Below, one piece after another: positions 7,409 to 16,072 of a stretch of 64,000 nucleotides of DNA (the stretch's first letter is position 1; each line of letters starts with the position of its first letter). Where the stretch lies: positions 99,532-163,531 of the forward strand of contig JAFYYS010000014.1 in NCBI GenBank assembly GCA_017546025.1, read 5' to 3'. This DNA comes from Lachnospiraceae bacterium (GTDB lineage: Bacteria > Bacillota > Clostridia > Lachnospirales > Lachnospiraceae). The translations under genes were made by a program, and so were the position numbers. Below the pieces are notes generated by a model, which saw only the letters and a list, made by a program, of their open reading frames with translations, was not told where the DNA came from and made no database searches.

Positions 7409-10267
7409 ATGCAACAGACCATTGTTGAAAAACTGAAAGAGCTGTTCAGGAACCGCCTCGTACCGGTGGGTCTTGTTTTGTTTATCGCTTTTTTGATCAT
7501 GATCGTTCACATTTTCCGGATGCAGATGGTAGAGCCGGAGAAGACGAAGATTACGCGTGATGAAAAATCTTACACGAAAACCGTTTCGCTCCCCTCGACG
7601 AGAGGTAACATTTATGATCGGAACGGGAATCTTTTGGCGTACAATGAATTGCAGTTCAATCTCGACATGTTCAACTCCGCGGAGCTGACGAACAACGAGC
7701 AGATGAACACCGCCATCTACGAACTTATTCTGATTCTTCGGAAATTCAATTACAAAAGAGAATTCAGCTTCCCGATTGTCATGGACGAGGACGGGGCTTT
7801 GCGGTTTACGGTTACGGGCTCGAGCCTTGACCGTTTCAAAAAGAACGCCTTCGGTTTGAGAAGTGTTTCCGAGCTTACGGAAGAGCACCGCGCCGCTACT
7901 GCGGAAGATGTATATAATTTCATGCGTTTCGGAAGCAATACGTCGAGAATGTTCCAGATTGACAAAAAGTACAGCAAAGAAGATGCTCTGGAAATCATGG
8001 CGTACCGCTATCAGTTCTTCACGATGTACCCGAGCTATTCGTCCTTCCGCGTTGTCAGCAACATCAGCGACGAAGCGCGTATCATTTTCTACGAGAATAC
8101 ATCCACGATTCCGGGACTTGAGATTACGAAGTCCTGGCACCGTGTGTATCTGGATGCCGAATACTTCGCTCACATTGTCGGTTATGTAGGCAAAGCCAAT
8201 GCAGAAGAGTTGGAACAGTTAAAGGAAGCCGGAACCGGAACCCGTTATAACGAGAACAGCATCGTCGGTAAGGCCGGAATTGAAAAGTCCTGTGAGACTT
8301 ATCTGACCGGTGCGGACGGCACTGCCACGATTCTGATCAACGACCGCGGACAGGTGCGAACGAAGACGATTACGAAAGAACCGACACGGGGTAACGATAT
8401 CTATCTGACCATTGACCGTGATCAGCAAATCTGCTGTTACTACATCATCGAGCGGCATGTCGCAGGTATTCTGTTGTCCGCCATCGTAGACAAGATGGAT
8501 TACGGTTCAAAGGGTGAGGACGCGACGGAGATTACGATCCCCATCTTTGACGTTTACTATGCCCTTTTCAATAACCATATCATCGATACGGAGCATTTCT
8601 CCGCACCGGACGCTTCACGGCTCGAACGGGACATGTATGCCCTTTTTGAGCGAAATGAGAGCTACATATGGGAGAACTATCAGAAGAATCTGAAGGCGGA
8701 CTGTACGTTATGCGGCAAAGATCTGACGCAGATGATTCAGGAATATCTTGATTTCTTATACACGAAAATCGGCAGCTCCGGCTGGGGCCTTGTCAACAAT
8801 TCCGCAATCAACGTAAGAGATCCCGAATATGTCAGCTATACAAACCATGAGACCAGTCTGGCGCATTTTCTGCAGTATGCGATTACGCAGGGCTGGGTCA
8901 ATCTGGACCGCCTGAACATCGGCTCCGAGTATTATGACACGAATGAGCTTTACGGCTTTATGACCGAATACATCTTTGCACATCTTCGGGACGATGCCGA
9001 TTATAAGAGTAAGATTTACCGGACGCTGATTTACGATTACGTCATCAAAATCCGTGATATCGCCATTCTTTTGTATGACCAGGGTGTATTGGAGCCCGAC
9101 CCCGATTCGTATGAGCAGCTGCAGAACTACACCTTGGATGCGTATGAATTCATGCTGCATAAGATCCGTACGCTTGAAATCACGCCTGCCATGCTTGCAC
9201 TTGAACCGTGCAGCGGCACGATTATCATCACGGACCCGAACAACGGCACCGTCAGCTGCATGGCTTCGTATCCGAGCTACGACAACAATTACCTGACCAA
9301 CCAGGTTAATATGGGCTATTACAATAAGCTGCTTGCGGACAAATCCTATCCGCTTGTATTCCGCGCGACCTCGAGTAAGACGACAACCGGTTCCACATTT
9401 AAACCGCTTTCGTCCATCATGGGTCTGATGGAAGGCGCCATTACGGTTGACGAGGAAATTGAAGACAAGGGTAAATTCCTCGAAGTCGATCCTTCTCCGC
9501 GATGCTGGGCATACCCGAACCGGCATGGCGAACTGAATGTTTCTGAGGCAATCCAGTACTCCTGTAACTATTTCTTCTTCACGGTCGGTTACCGTCTGTC
9601 AATCAACCAAAGAGGAGAGTATGTCGACGCGCTGGGCATCAAGACCATTCAGAAGTACGCGAAGCTGTTCGGACTCGGTGACAAATCCGGCGTTGAGCTT
9701 TCCGAAGCGACACCGATCATTTCTTCACGAGATGCCGTCCGTACCGCAATCGGATACTATCACAGCTTTGCTCCGATTCAGATTGCGCGTTACATCACAA
9801 CCGTTGTCAACGAGGGCACCTGCTACGATTTGACGCTTTTAAGTAAGGTTGTCGGACCGACCGGTGAAACACTTTTGAGTAACGTGGCCAATGTGCATTC
9901 CAGGCTTGATAACGTTCCGAAGGATTACTGGAACGCCGTGAAGAACGGTATGTATTACGTTGTATACGGCAAGGATTCCGGCATCCGCAAATACTATTCG
10001 AATTTGGACATCAAGGTGGCCGGAAAGACCGGTACGGCGCAGGTCAGCCTGAATCATCCGAACAACGCGCTGTTCCTTTCGTATGCGCCTTATGAAAAAC
10101 CGGAAATCTGTGTAACCGTCGTTATCCCGAACGGATATGCATCCCAGCATGCCGCTGTTGTTGCGCGTGAGGTTTACGGCTATTACTTCATGGATGATAA
10201 CCACGAAGCCTTGTTAACCGGTAACGTTTTCGCCGCCAACATTTCCCATGTAGGATACACCGACTAA
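7409..10267 (+). CDS. mrdA: Penicillin-binding protein 2 (elongation-specific transpeptidase), long form
   Basis: 952 residues, clearly longer than the usual 600-720 for PBP2. One membrane anchor (about 16-33) is followed by the pedestal/dimer domain with PSTRGNIYDRNG and SIVGKAGIEKSCE, then the start of the transpeptidase domain (YLTIDRDQQ near 333). The catalytic domain resumes at SGTIIITDPNNGTVSCMASYPSYDNN near 602. Between them is an insertion of roughly 245 residues without recognised motifs. The catalytic motifs are intact: SxxK as GSTFKP (Ser near 662), SxN as YSCNYFF, and KTGTAQ near 872. It cross-links lateral wall with RodA, whose gene lies two genes downstream. Confidence 0.95.
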   Translation: MQQTIVEKLKELFRNRLVPVGLVLFIAFLIMIVHIFRMQMVEPEKTKITRDEKSYTKTVSLPSTRGNIYDRNGNLLAYNELQFNLDMFNSAELTNNEQMNTAIYELILILRKFNYKREFSFPIVMDEDGALRFTVTGSSLDRFKKNAFGLRSVSELTEEHRAATAEDVYNFMRFGSNTSRMFQIDKKYSKEDALEIMAYRYQFFTMYPSYSSFRVVSNISDEARIIFYENTSTIPGLEITKSWHRVYLDAEYFAHIVGYVGKANAEELEQLKEAGTGTRYNENSIVGKAGIEKSCETYLTGADGTATILINDRGQVRTKTITKEPTRGNDIYLTIDRDQQICCYYIIERHVAGILLSAIVDKMDYGSKGEDATEITIPIFDVYYALFNNHIIDTEHFSAPDASRLERDMYALFERNESYIWENYQKNLKADCTLCGKDLTQMIQEYLDFLYTKIGSSGWGLVNNSAINVRDPEYVSYTNHETSLAHFLQYAITQGWVNLDRLNIGSEYYDTNELYGFMTEYIFAHLRDDADYKSKIYRTLIYDYVIKIRDIAILLYDQGVLEPDPDSYEQLQNYTLDAYEFMLHKIRTLEITPAMLALEPCSGTIIITDPNNGTVSCMASYPSYDNNYLTNQVNMGYYNKLLADKSYPLVFRATSSKTTTGSTFKPLSSIMGLMEGAITVDEEIEDKGKFLEVDPSPRCWAYPNRHGELNVSEAIQYSCNYFFFTVGYRLSINQRGEYVDALGIKTIQKYAKLFGLGDKSGVELSEATPIISSRDAVRTAIGYYHSFAPIQIARYITTVVNEGTCYDLTLLSKVVGPTGETLLSNVANVHSRLDNVPKDYWNAVKNGMYYVVYGKDSGIRKYYSNLDIKVAGKTGTAQVSLNHPNNALFLSYAPYEKPEICVTVVIPNGYASQHAAVVAREVYGYYFMDDNHEALLTGNVFAANISHVGYTD

Positions 10268-10276
10268 GGAGCAGCC

Positions 10277-10996
10277 ATGGACAACAACGTAATCATCAAA
10301 GGTTATAAGGACGGAATCTTACTAGTACTGAACCCGGATGTAACTTTCGAGGAAATCATCAAAAGCCTGACGGAGCGCATCAGACATTCCGCCAAGTTTC
10401 TGGGAAATGCGACAATGTCCTTAAAGTTCGAGGGACGGGAACTTGATACCGACGAGCAGAAAGAGATTCTCCGTGTCATTTCCGAGAATTCCGACCTCGA
10501 AATCATCTGCGTCATCGACGGCAACGAGACGAACGAGGAGATTCTCCGCCAGACGATGAACCAGGTCATCGGAAGCCTCTCGACAAGAACTGCGCAGTTC
10601 TATCAGGGCGTTGTCCGCTCCGGCAGAAGACTGGAAACCGAAAACTCCATCATCATTGTCGGTAACGTTGAAAAGGGGGCCGAAATCGTCAGCGGCGGCA
10701 GCATCATCGTCATCGGAGCTTTGCTCGGTTCCGCTGTGGCCGGTACCAATTCCAACCGGGAAGCGTTCGTATTTGCCGCACAGATGAAGCCTGAAAAACT
10801 TGCCATCGGCCGTTTCGAATATGAGAAGCCCGTGCTGACGGAAAAGGAGACGAAAAAGGAGAATAAACTGCTTCGGAAGATGAATCTGCTCAATTGCAGC
10901 ATGATTGCGGAGATTGTTGACGAAGTGGTCAGATTGCGCCCCGTAACGGAGGATACGTTCGGTGCGGACGAAGATTTGTATGAACTCATTGATTGA
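10277..10996 (+). CDS. minC: Septum site-determining protein MinC
   Basis: 239 residues. The N-terminal domain (about 1-100) is the FtsZ-inhibiting part. The C-terminal right-handed beta-helix (about 110-175) is recognised by SIIIVGNVEKGAEIVSGGSIIVIG, with the MinD-contact loop as RSGR instead of the common RSGQ. The ribosome site AAGGAG lies 6 bases before the ATG. In most clostridial operons of this kind minC is followed by minD and minE; here rodA starts immediately and neither gene is in the window. Whether a MinD is encoded elsewhere cannot be seen. About 60 C-terminal residues after the beta-helix (KKENKLLRKMNLLNCSMIAE onward) are an extension. Confidence 0.9.
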   Translation: MDNNVIIKGYKDGILLVLNPDVTFEEIIKSLTERIRHSAKFLGNATMSLKFEGRELDTDEQKEILRVISENSDLEIICVIDGNETNEEILRQTMNQVIGSLSTRTAQFYQGVVRSGRRLETENSIIIVGNVEKGAEIVSGGSIIVIGALLGSAVAGTNSNREAFVFAAQMKPEKLAIGRFEYEKPVLTEKETKKENKLLRKMNLLNCSMIAEIVDEVVRLRPVTEDTFGADEDLYELID

Positions 10997-11004
10997 GGAG
11001 TAAT

Positions 11005-12234
11005 ATGTTTAAGAAGCTTCAATATCATGTTAACAACTATAAGTTCTCGCTTGTTTCCATCGTTATCATACTCGGTACTGTCGGGTTGGTTTTGATTCAG
11101 AAGCTGCAGGACGCCGATGAGAATCAGTTCGAACGTCAGCTTTACGGGCTATTGTTCGGACTGTTCGTCATGTTCGTTGTTTCCCTGATCGATTATCATT
11201 TCATCGCAAAGATGTTCATTCCGATTTATATCGGTAACTTCATCCTGATGATGATCTGTAAATACGTAAACTACACAACGTTTCCGCTTATTTACGGCTG
11301 GTCGCACTATGAAGCGAGAAGATGGATTAAGATCGGAGGCGGAGGAAAACCCGGGCAAGGCTTCGAGTTCATGCCGTCCGAGATATCCAAATTGGTTATT
11401 ATCATTTTCACCGCAACGATTCTGGTGAAATTCGGAGAACGCATGAACCGGTTTTGGAACCTGATGCTGATTCTCGGGTTGTGTCTGCTTCCGATTTACC
11501 TTGTATTTTCCCAGCCTGACCTTTCAACCAGTATCGTACTGGTTGCCACGCTTGCTTTCATGCTGTATATCGGCGGGCTTTCATACAAAATTGTCATTCC
11601 GACCGTAGTGGCCGCCATCCCGGTTTCGTACTTTCTGTTCTGGTATATCCAGCAGCCGTTCCAAAAGCTTCTGAACCAATACCAGGCACCGCGAATTCTT
11701 TCGGTTCTGCATCCGGAAGATCCGAAATATGAGAAATACATCTATCAGCAGAACCAGGCGGCAGCAGCTATTGAATCCGGCGGCATGTTCGGAAAGATGA
11801 TCATCGGCGATACTTCAAGTCGTATGACCAAATATGTGCCGGTCGTGGAATCCGACTTCATCTTTTGCGGCATTGCAGAAGAATTCGGTTTCTTCGGATG
11901 CATCATTACTGTTTTTCTTTTCATGCTGATGACCTTCATCGGCTTCAGGGTAGCGATGAACGCAAAAGACAGGCTCGGTTATCTGATTGCGTCCGGTATT
12001 TCCGTTATGCTGTGCCTGCAGACCATCGTTAACATCGGCGTCGTGACCACGCTGCTTCCGAACACCGGAATACCGCTTCCGTTCGTAAGCTCGGGACTCA
12101 GTTCACTGCTGATCAGTATGGCGACTATGGGCGTGCTGTTAAATGTGGGGCTTCAGAATAAGTCGACGCTTTTAGAGAAAGACAAATACGAAATGGACCT
12201 TAAGGAACTCCTTTGGAGTAAGGAAAGGAACTGA
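11005..12234 (+). CDS. rodA: FtsW/RodA/SpoVE family peptidoglycan glycosyltransferase (RodA)
   Basis: 409 residues from the ATG at 11005 with GAGGAG five bases upstream. A TTG at 10993 is in frame but overlaps the minC stop and has no better ribosome site. About ten membrane segments are present. SEDS-family motifs include EARRWIKIGGGGKPGQGFEF, FSQPDLSTSIVLV (with the Asp known to be essential in RodA), VVESDFIFCGIAEEFGFFG and TGIPLPFVSSGLSSLL. It polymerises lipid II for the side wall with PBP2. Its stop overlaps the start region of the next gene by one base spacing. Confidence 0.95.
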   Translation: MFKKLQYHVNNYKFSLVSIVIILGTVGLVLIQKLQDADENQFERQLYGLLFGLFVMFVVSLIDYHFIAKMFIPIYIGNFILMMICKYVNYTTFPLIYGWSHYEARRWIKIGGGGKPGQGFEFMPSEISKLVIIIFTATILVKFGERMNRFWNLMLILGLCLLPIYLVFSQPDLSTSIVLVATLAFMLYIGGLSYKIVIPTVVAAIPVSYFLFWYIQQPFQKLLNQYQAPRILSVLHPEDPKYEKYIYQQNQAAAAIESGGMFGKMIIGDTSSRMTKYVPVVESDFIFCGIAEEFGFFGCIITVFLFMLMTFIGFRVAMNAKDRLGYLIASGISVMLCLQTIVNIGVVTTLLPNTGIPLPFVSSGLSSLLISMATMGVLLNVGLQNKSTLLEKDKYEMDLKELLWSKERN

Positions 12235-12235
12235 T

Positions 12236-13243
12236 ATGAAAAAGACCATTGCCCTGATTCTGTGTTTTGTTTTGCTTTTCGGGCTTACCGGCTGCAAAGA
12301 CAAGGATGCGGAACTGTTAGGCAACTACAAAGCAGAAGACAGCCTAGTGCAGACCGACGTCGGAGCACTTGTAGAGGCTTCCTTTGCGCCGCTTCTGACG
12401 GAGTTTTACATCTGTGACATCAGTCACGACATGTTAAGCACCGATTATGTATTCGACGAAGAGAAGCCGGACCGCAAGGGCAGTGTTTTCGTCATCAACC
12501 GTACAACCAATGAGCTTGTTTTCGGTTACCGCATGGATGAGCTTTTCTTCCCGGCAAGCCTTACAAAGCTTATGACGGCTCTGATTACGATGCAGAAATG
12601 CAGCTTCGACGAAAAGGTCATCATCTCAAAGGAAGTCGGAGAGTTCTCCCGCGGCTCCGTATCTGAGCTGAAGGAAGGAGATGTTCTGACCGTAAAGGAT
12701 CTTCTGATGTGCCTTCTTGTAAGCTCGGCAAACAATGCTTCCATTGCGCTTGCCGAACATGTTGCCGGAAGCGAAGAGGCGTTTGTTGAACTGATGAATG
12801 CCGAAATCAAGCGTCTGGGCGGCCGTAATACAACGTTTAAGAATGCAAGCGGTCTGCATGACGAAAAGCATAAAACGACGCCGTATGACGTTTATATCGT
12901 GTATCAGGAATGCATGAAGTATGCCGAGTTCCGCGAAATCGTCGGCATTACGGAGAAATCCTATGAATATACCGACGCTAAGGGAAAGAAGCTCACAAGA
13001 AAGGTTGCCACAACCAACTGCTTCAAAACCCGCGATGAAAAAGAACATGTCGATTATCCGAACAGCATTACGATTCTCGGCAGTAAGACCGGTACAACGA
13101 ACGCGGCAGGATATTGCATGATCCTGCACATCAAAAACCGTGCGGGCACCGAATATCTGATCGGTGTATTCCGGGCCGAGAATAAGGATAAATTATACGG
13201 AAAATTGAATGAATTGATGACAACTTACTGCCTGACGGATTAA
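12236..13243 (+). CDS. D-alanyl-D-alanine carboxypeptidase, peptidase S11 lipoprotein
   Basis: 335 residues. The signal peptide ends in a lipobox LTGC with Cys at residue 20, so this is a lipoprotein rather than a C-terminally anchored DacA. Serine-protease motifs of the PBP4/5 class are present: SxxK as SLTKLM near residue 108, SxN as SSANNAS and KTG as GSKTGTT. There is no clear C-terminal beta domain or amphipathic anchor after the catalytic domain, consistent with lipid anchoring at the N-terminus. It trims the terminal D-Ala of pentapeptides and closes the mreBCD operon, starting 1 base after rodA. Confidence 0.93.
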   Translation: MKKTIALILCFVLLFGLTGCKDKDAELLGNYKAEDSLVQTDVGALVEASFAPLLTEFYICDISHDMLSTDYVFDEEKPDRKGSVFVINRTTNELVFGYRMDELFFPASLTKLMTALITMQKCSFDEKVIISKEVGEFSRGSVSELKEGDVLTVKDLLMCLLVSSANNASIALAEHVAGSEEAFVELMNAEIKRLGGRNTTFKNASGLHDEKHKTTPYDVYIVYQECMKYAEFREIVGITEKSYEYTDAKGKKLTRKVATTNCFKTRDEKEHVDYPNSITILGSKTGTTNAAGYCMILHIKNRAGTEYLIGVFRAENKDKLYGKLNELMTTYCLTD

Positions 13244-13278
13244 CCGCTCCCGAATTGTAGAAATTTCGTGAATTTGAG

Positions 13279-13307
13279 TTGTCATTTTTCAACGTGTATA
13301 TTATAAT
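13279..13307 (+). promoter_or_regulatory. Strong sigma-A promoter
   Basis: TTGTCA (13279-13284), 17-base spacer, TATAAT (13302-13307). The -35 matches 5 of 6 consensus bases and the -10 all six. It sits 36 bases after the preceding stop and drives the small P-loop gene at 13345. Confidence 0.8.
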
Positions 13308-13344
13308 AGAATCATCTAAAAACCCTTTTAAGGAGGACAAAGCA

Positions 13345-13764
13345 ATGGTACAGATTATTGCCGGTGAAAAAGGAAAAGGAAAGACCAAGATATTACTGGA
13401 CAAGGTGAATGCCGATGTGGCAACATCCAAGGGTACCATCGTCTATCTGGATAAGAGCAATAAGCATATGTATGAGCTCAACAACAAAATCCGCCTTATC
13501 AATGTAAACGATTATTGTGTGGAATGTGCTTCCGAATTTGTCGGTTTCATTTGCGGAATCATCTCTCAGGACCATGATCTTGAGAAGATTTATCTGGACA
13601 GCTTTTTGAAGATCGCCTGCATGGGCGCCGATGATATCGACCGTGTCATTGAGAAACTCGATATGGTTTCCGCCAAGTTCAAAGTGGATATCATCATCAG
13701 CCTTTCGGCCAATGCCGAAACCCTTTCCGAAGCCGTTAAGCAGAAGGTTATTGTAGCCCTGTAA
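13345..13764 (+). CDS. Small P-loop protein of unknown function
   Basis: 139 residues from the ATG at 13345, which has AAGGAGGACAA upstream; earlier in-frame codons overlap the promoter. The only recognisable motif is an N-terminal Walker A, AGEKGKGKT. No Walker B, sensor or DNA-binding part is evident, though the C-terminal KVDIIISLSAN could be a degenerate strand-B region. At this length it holds little more than a minimal nucleotide-binding core. It forms a single-gene transcript between a near-consensus promoter and a perfect terminator, so it is probably well expressed. I do not recognise a function. Confidence 0.75.
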   Translation: MVQIIAGEKGKGKTKILLDKVNADVATSKGTIVYLDKSNKHMYELNNKIRLINVNDYCVECASEFVGFICGIISQDHDLEKIYLDSFLKIACMGADDIDRVIEKLDMVSAKFKVDIIISLSANAETLSEAVKQKVIVAL

Positions 13765-13805
13765 ATCGGTTTTTCGCCAGCTTTTCAAAAGAAAGATATA
13801 CATTC

Positions 13806-13837
13806 TGTCGCCGGATTCATTCCGGCGACATTTTTTT
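13806..13837 (+). terminator. Intrinsic terminator of the P-loop gene
   Basis: Perfect 10-bp stem TGTCGCCGGA / TCCGGCGACA with loop TTCAT, followed by seven T. It ends the transcript of the gene at 13345 and separates it from the division cluster. Confidence 0.92.
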
Positions 13838-13902
13838 ATGAATTTTCAGCGAATTTTCGCCTCGATTTGCTTCAAATGCTTTTCTTTTCAAGGTCGTTAT
13901 AG

Positions 13903-13908
13903 TATAAT
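13903..13908 (+). promoter_or_regulatory. Probable -10 element of the division cluster
   Basis: TATAAT, 34 bases before the start at 13948. No good -35 is seen at 16-18 bases upstream (the best fit is TTTTCT), so the promoter may depend on another feature or be weak. Confidence 0.45.
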
Positions 13909-13947
13909 AAACTTTGTATGGACAGAATTTGAAAGGAGGGCGGTAAC

Positions 13948-15342
13948 ATGGCCGAAAAACGAGTACCGAAGCGCAGCAGCGCGGTATCTTATCTGAATTT
14001 CGGTACGATTGTCATCGCTCTTTTTGTATTATATCTGGTTATCAACATCGTCATCTTTTTGAAGAGACCGCATCTTTCCATCTATGAGGTCCAGCTGCTT
14101 CCCATGGCAAGCGATACGAAGGCGGAAGCGGTCATTATCCGGAACGAGACTTCCGTTAAGACCGGAATTGCCGGATTCGTCAATTATTATATGCGAAGCG
14201 GAACCCGTGTTTCCAAGGGAGAGACGGTTTATTCGATTGATGAAAGCCGCCAGATTTACAATCTGATTTCCGGAAACGATTACAAGTATACGCTTTCGGA
14301 TGACGATATCGAGCAGATTAAAAGCTGCATTTCCTCGTTCAACAATTCCTATACGAAGGGAGATTTCTCCCAGGTATATTCTTTAAAGGATGAGCTGACC
14401 ACGACCGTGAACAGCATCTCCGATACGTATCTGATGGAGCATCTGAACCAGATTCTGATTGACAAGTCCTATCAGGGCTCGCTTACCGTGCATAAGGCCG
14501 AGGCACCAGGGCTTGTGTCGTATTTTTCAGATTCGCTTGACGGGCTTACGTATGAAAAGGTCAGCAAAGACACCTTTGACAAATCTGACTACAAGAGCGT
14601 CAATCTCTTTGATTCGAACTTAAAAGAGCAGGGCAGCACGATTTACAAGCTTCTGACCGACGAATCCTGGATGCTTGTTTTGAAGCTTACCGAGGAGCAG
14701 TTTTTGAAGCTTAAGGATAAGGCCGAGATCAGCTTCACGATTGAAGAGGACGGACTTCATCTGACAGCACCGATCAGCTGCGATGTGAAGGACGGAGAGT
14801 ATGTTGCATGCATATCCCTTCGCCAATACATGGTCCGCTATCTGAACCGACGTTTCTTAACCGTTTCCCTTGACATGGAGAAAACAATCGGTCTGAAGAT
14901 TCCGAATACCGCCATCTTTGAAAAGCAGTTCTTCATGATTCCGAAGGAATACCTGACAAGCGGCGGAGACCAAACCGGCAACAAGAGCGGCGTCAGCATC
15001 TTAAAGCATGACGAAAACACCGGTGTCAAATACTACACCTTCCAGCAGGTAGAGATTTATTACGAGGACGATACGTACGTTTATATCGACATGAAGGCGA
15101 TTACGCACGGAACGTATATATACAGTGAGCAGACGCAGGAATCCTTCCAGGTTTCGCTTGTCGGCAAGCTGAAGGGCGTTTATTGCGTTAATAAGGGCTT
15201 TGCCCAGTTCAGAAGGGTAAATGTGCTGCAGGAAGGCAAGGAGTTCTCTGTTGTTGAGAACGGGCTGAGCTACAGCATTGCCGAACACGACCACATTGCA
15301 AAGGACGCCTCAACGATCGAGGAATCGCAGACAATTTACTAG
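13948..15342 (+). CDS. HlyD-like membrane-anchored protein
   Basis: 464 residues. A short basic N-terminus precedes one membrane segment (about 19-41). A lipoyl/barrel-sandwich half motif (GIAGFVNYYMRSGTRVSKGETVYSID) lies near 72-95 and a beta-rich C-terminal part follows, as in HlyD-family membrane fusion proteins. No ABC transporter or outer-membrane partner is nearby. Genes of this type commonly head the yggS-sepF-divIVA cluster in Lachnospiraceae, so a link with envelope or division is likelier than export. The ribosome site AAAGGAGGG lies before the ATG. Confidence 0.75.
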   Translation: MAEKRVPKRSSAVSYLNFGTIVIALFVLYLVINIVIFLKRPHLSIYEVQLLPMASDTKAEAVIIRNETSVKTGIAGFVNYYMRSGTRVSKGETVYSIDESRQIYNLISGNDYKYTLSDDDIEQIKSCISSFNNSYTKGDFSQVYSLKDELTTTVNSISDTYLMEHLNQILIDKSYQGSLTVHKAEAPGLVSYFSDSLDGLTYEKVSKDTFDKSDYKSVNLFDSNLKEQGSTIYKLLTDESWMLVLKLTEEQFLKLKDKAEISFTIEEDGLHLTAPISCDVKDGEYVACISLRQYMVRYLNRRFLTVSLDMEKTIGLKIPNTAIFEKQFFMIPKEYLTSGGDQTGNKSGVSILKHDENTGVKYYTFQQVEIYYEDDTYVYIDMKAITHGTYIYSEQTQESFQVSLVGKLKGVYCVNKGFAQFRRVNVLQEGKEFSVVENGLSYSIAEHDHIAKDASTIEESQTIY

Positions 15343-15359
15343 TGAAAGGACAGAGACAT

Positions 15360-16055
15360 ATGATTTCCGAAAATCTGGCTGAGGTACGGCAGGAGATTAT
15401 CAGACATGCCGATATTGCCGGCCGAAATCCGAACGAAATCACGCTGATTGCCGTCAGCAAAACAAAACCCGCAGAAATGGTTGTTGAAGCCTTTGAAGCC
15501 GGCCAGACGGTGTTCGGTGAAAATAAAGTACAGGAGATGTGCGAAAAGCATGAGACGCTTTCCGAACTTCCTCTTTCGTGGCATCTGATCGGACATCTGC
15601 AAAGCAACAAAGCAAAAAAGGCCGTTGCGGTTGCCGATATGATTCATTCGGTCGATTCCGTAAGCCTCGCGGAAACTATCAATAAATATGCCGCACAAAT
15701 TGGGAAAGTGCAGGACATTCTTCTTGAAATCAACGTCGCGGAGGAAGAAAGCAAATTCGGTCTGACGCTTGCCGATGCAGAAGCTGCGGTAAGAGAAATC
15801 GCCAAGCTTCCGAACATTCGGTTACGCGGATTCATGACAGTTGCTCCGTATACGGAGAATGCCGAGGAAAACCGTGGCATTTTCCGCAGTCTGAGGCAAT
15901 TAATGGTTGACATTAATGCGAAAAGCATTGATAATATTTTCATGGATGTTCTTTCTATGGGAATGAGCGGAGATTACGGCGTTGCCGTTGAAGAAGGAGC
16001 CACTCATGTGAGGGTCGGAACCTTCATATTCGGCAGGAGAAATTACAATATTTGA
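15360..16055 (+). CDS. yggS: YggS family pyridoxal phosphate homeostasis protein
   Basis: 231 residues from the ATG at 15360 with GAAAGGA upstream; a GTG at 15342 overlaps the previous stop and is rejected. The PLP-binding lysine is in ITLIAVSKTKP near residue 35. Other family motifs are GENKVQEM, WHLIGHLQSNKAKK, IHSVDS, GFMTVAPY and MGMSGDYGVAVEEGATHVRVGTFIFGRR. It is a single-domain alanine-racemase-like PLP carrier that buffers free PLP rather than a known enzyme. Location just before sepF is the usual Gram-positive arrangement. Confidence 0.95.
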   Translation: MISENLAEVRQEIIRHADIAGRNPNEITLIAVSKTKPAEMVVEAFEAGQTVFGENKVQEMCEKHETLSELPLSWHLIGHLQSNKAKKAVAVADMIHSVDSVSLAETINKYAAQIGKVQDILLEINVAEEESKFGLTLADAEAAVREIAKLPNIRLRGFMTVAPYTENAEENRGIFRSLRQLMVDINAKSIDNIFMDVLSMGMSGDYGVAVEEGATHVRVGTFIFGRRNYNI

Positions 16056-16072
16056 AAAGGGGACAGAAGACC

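Noticed and set aside
8756..9526. 256-residue - strand frame opposite PBP2, in the insertion region
   Set aside because: The sense frame continues without break and has family motifs on both sides; the antisense frame has no start signal.
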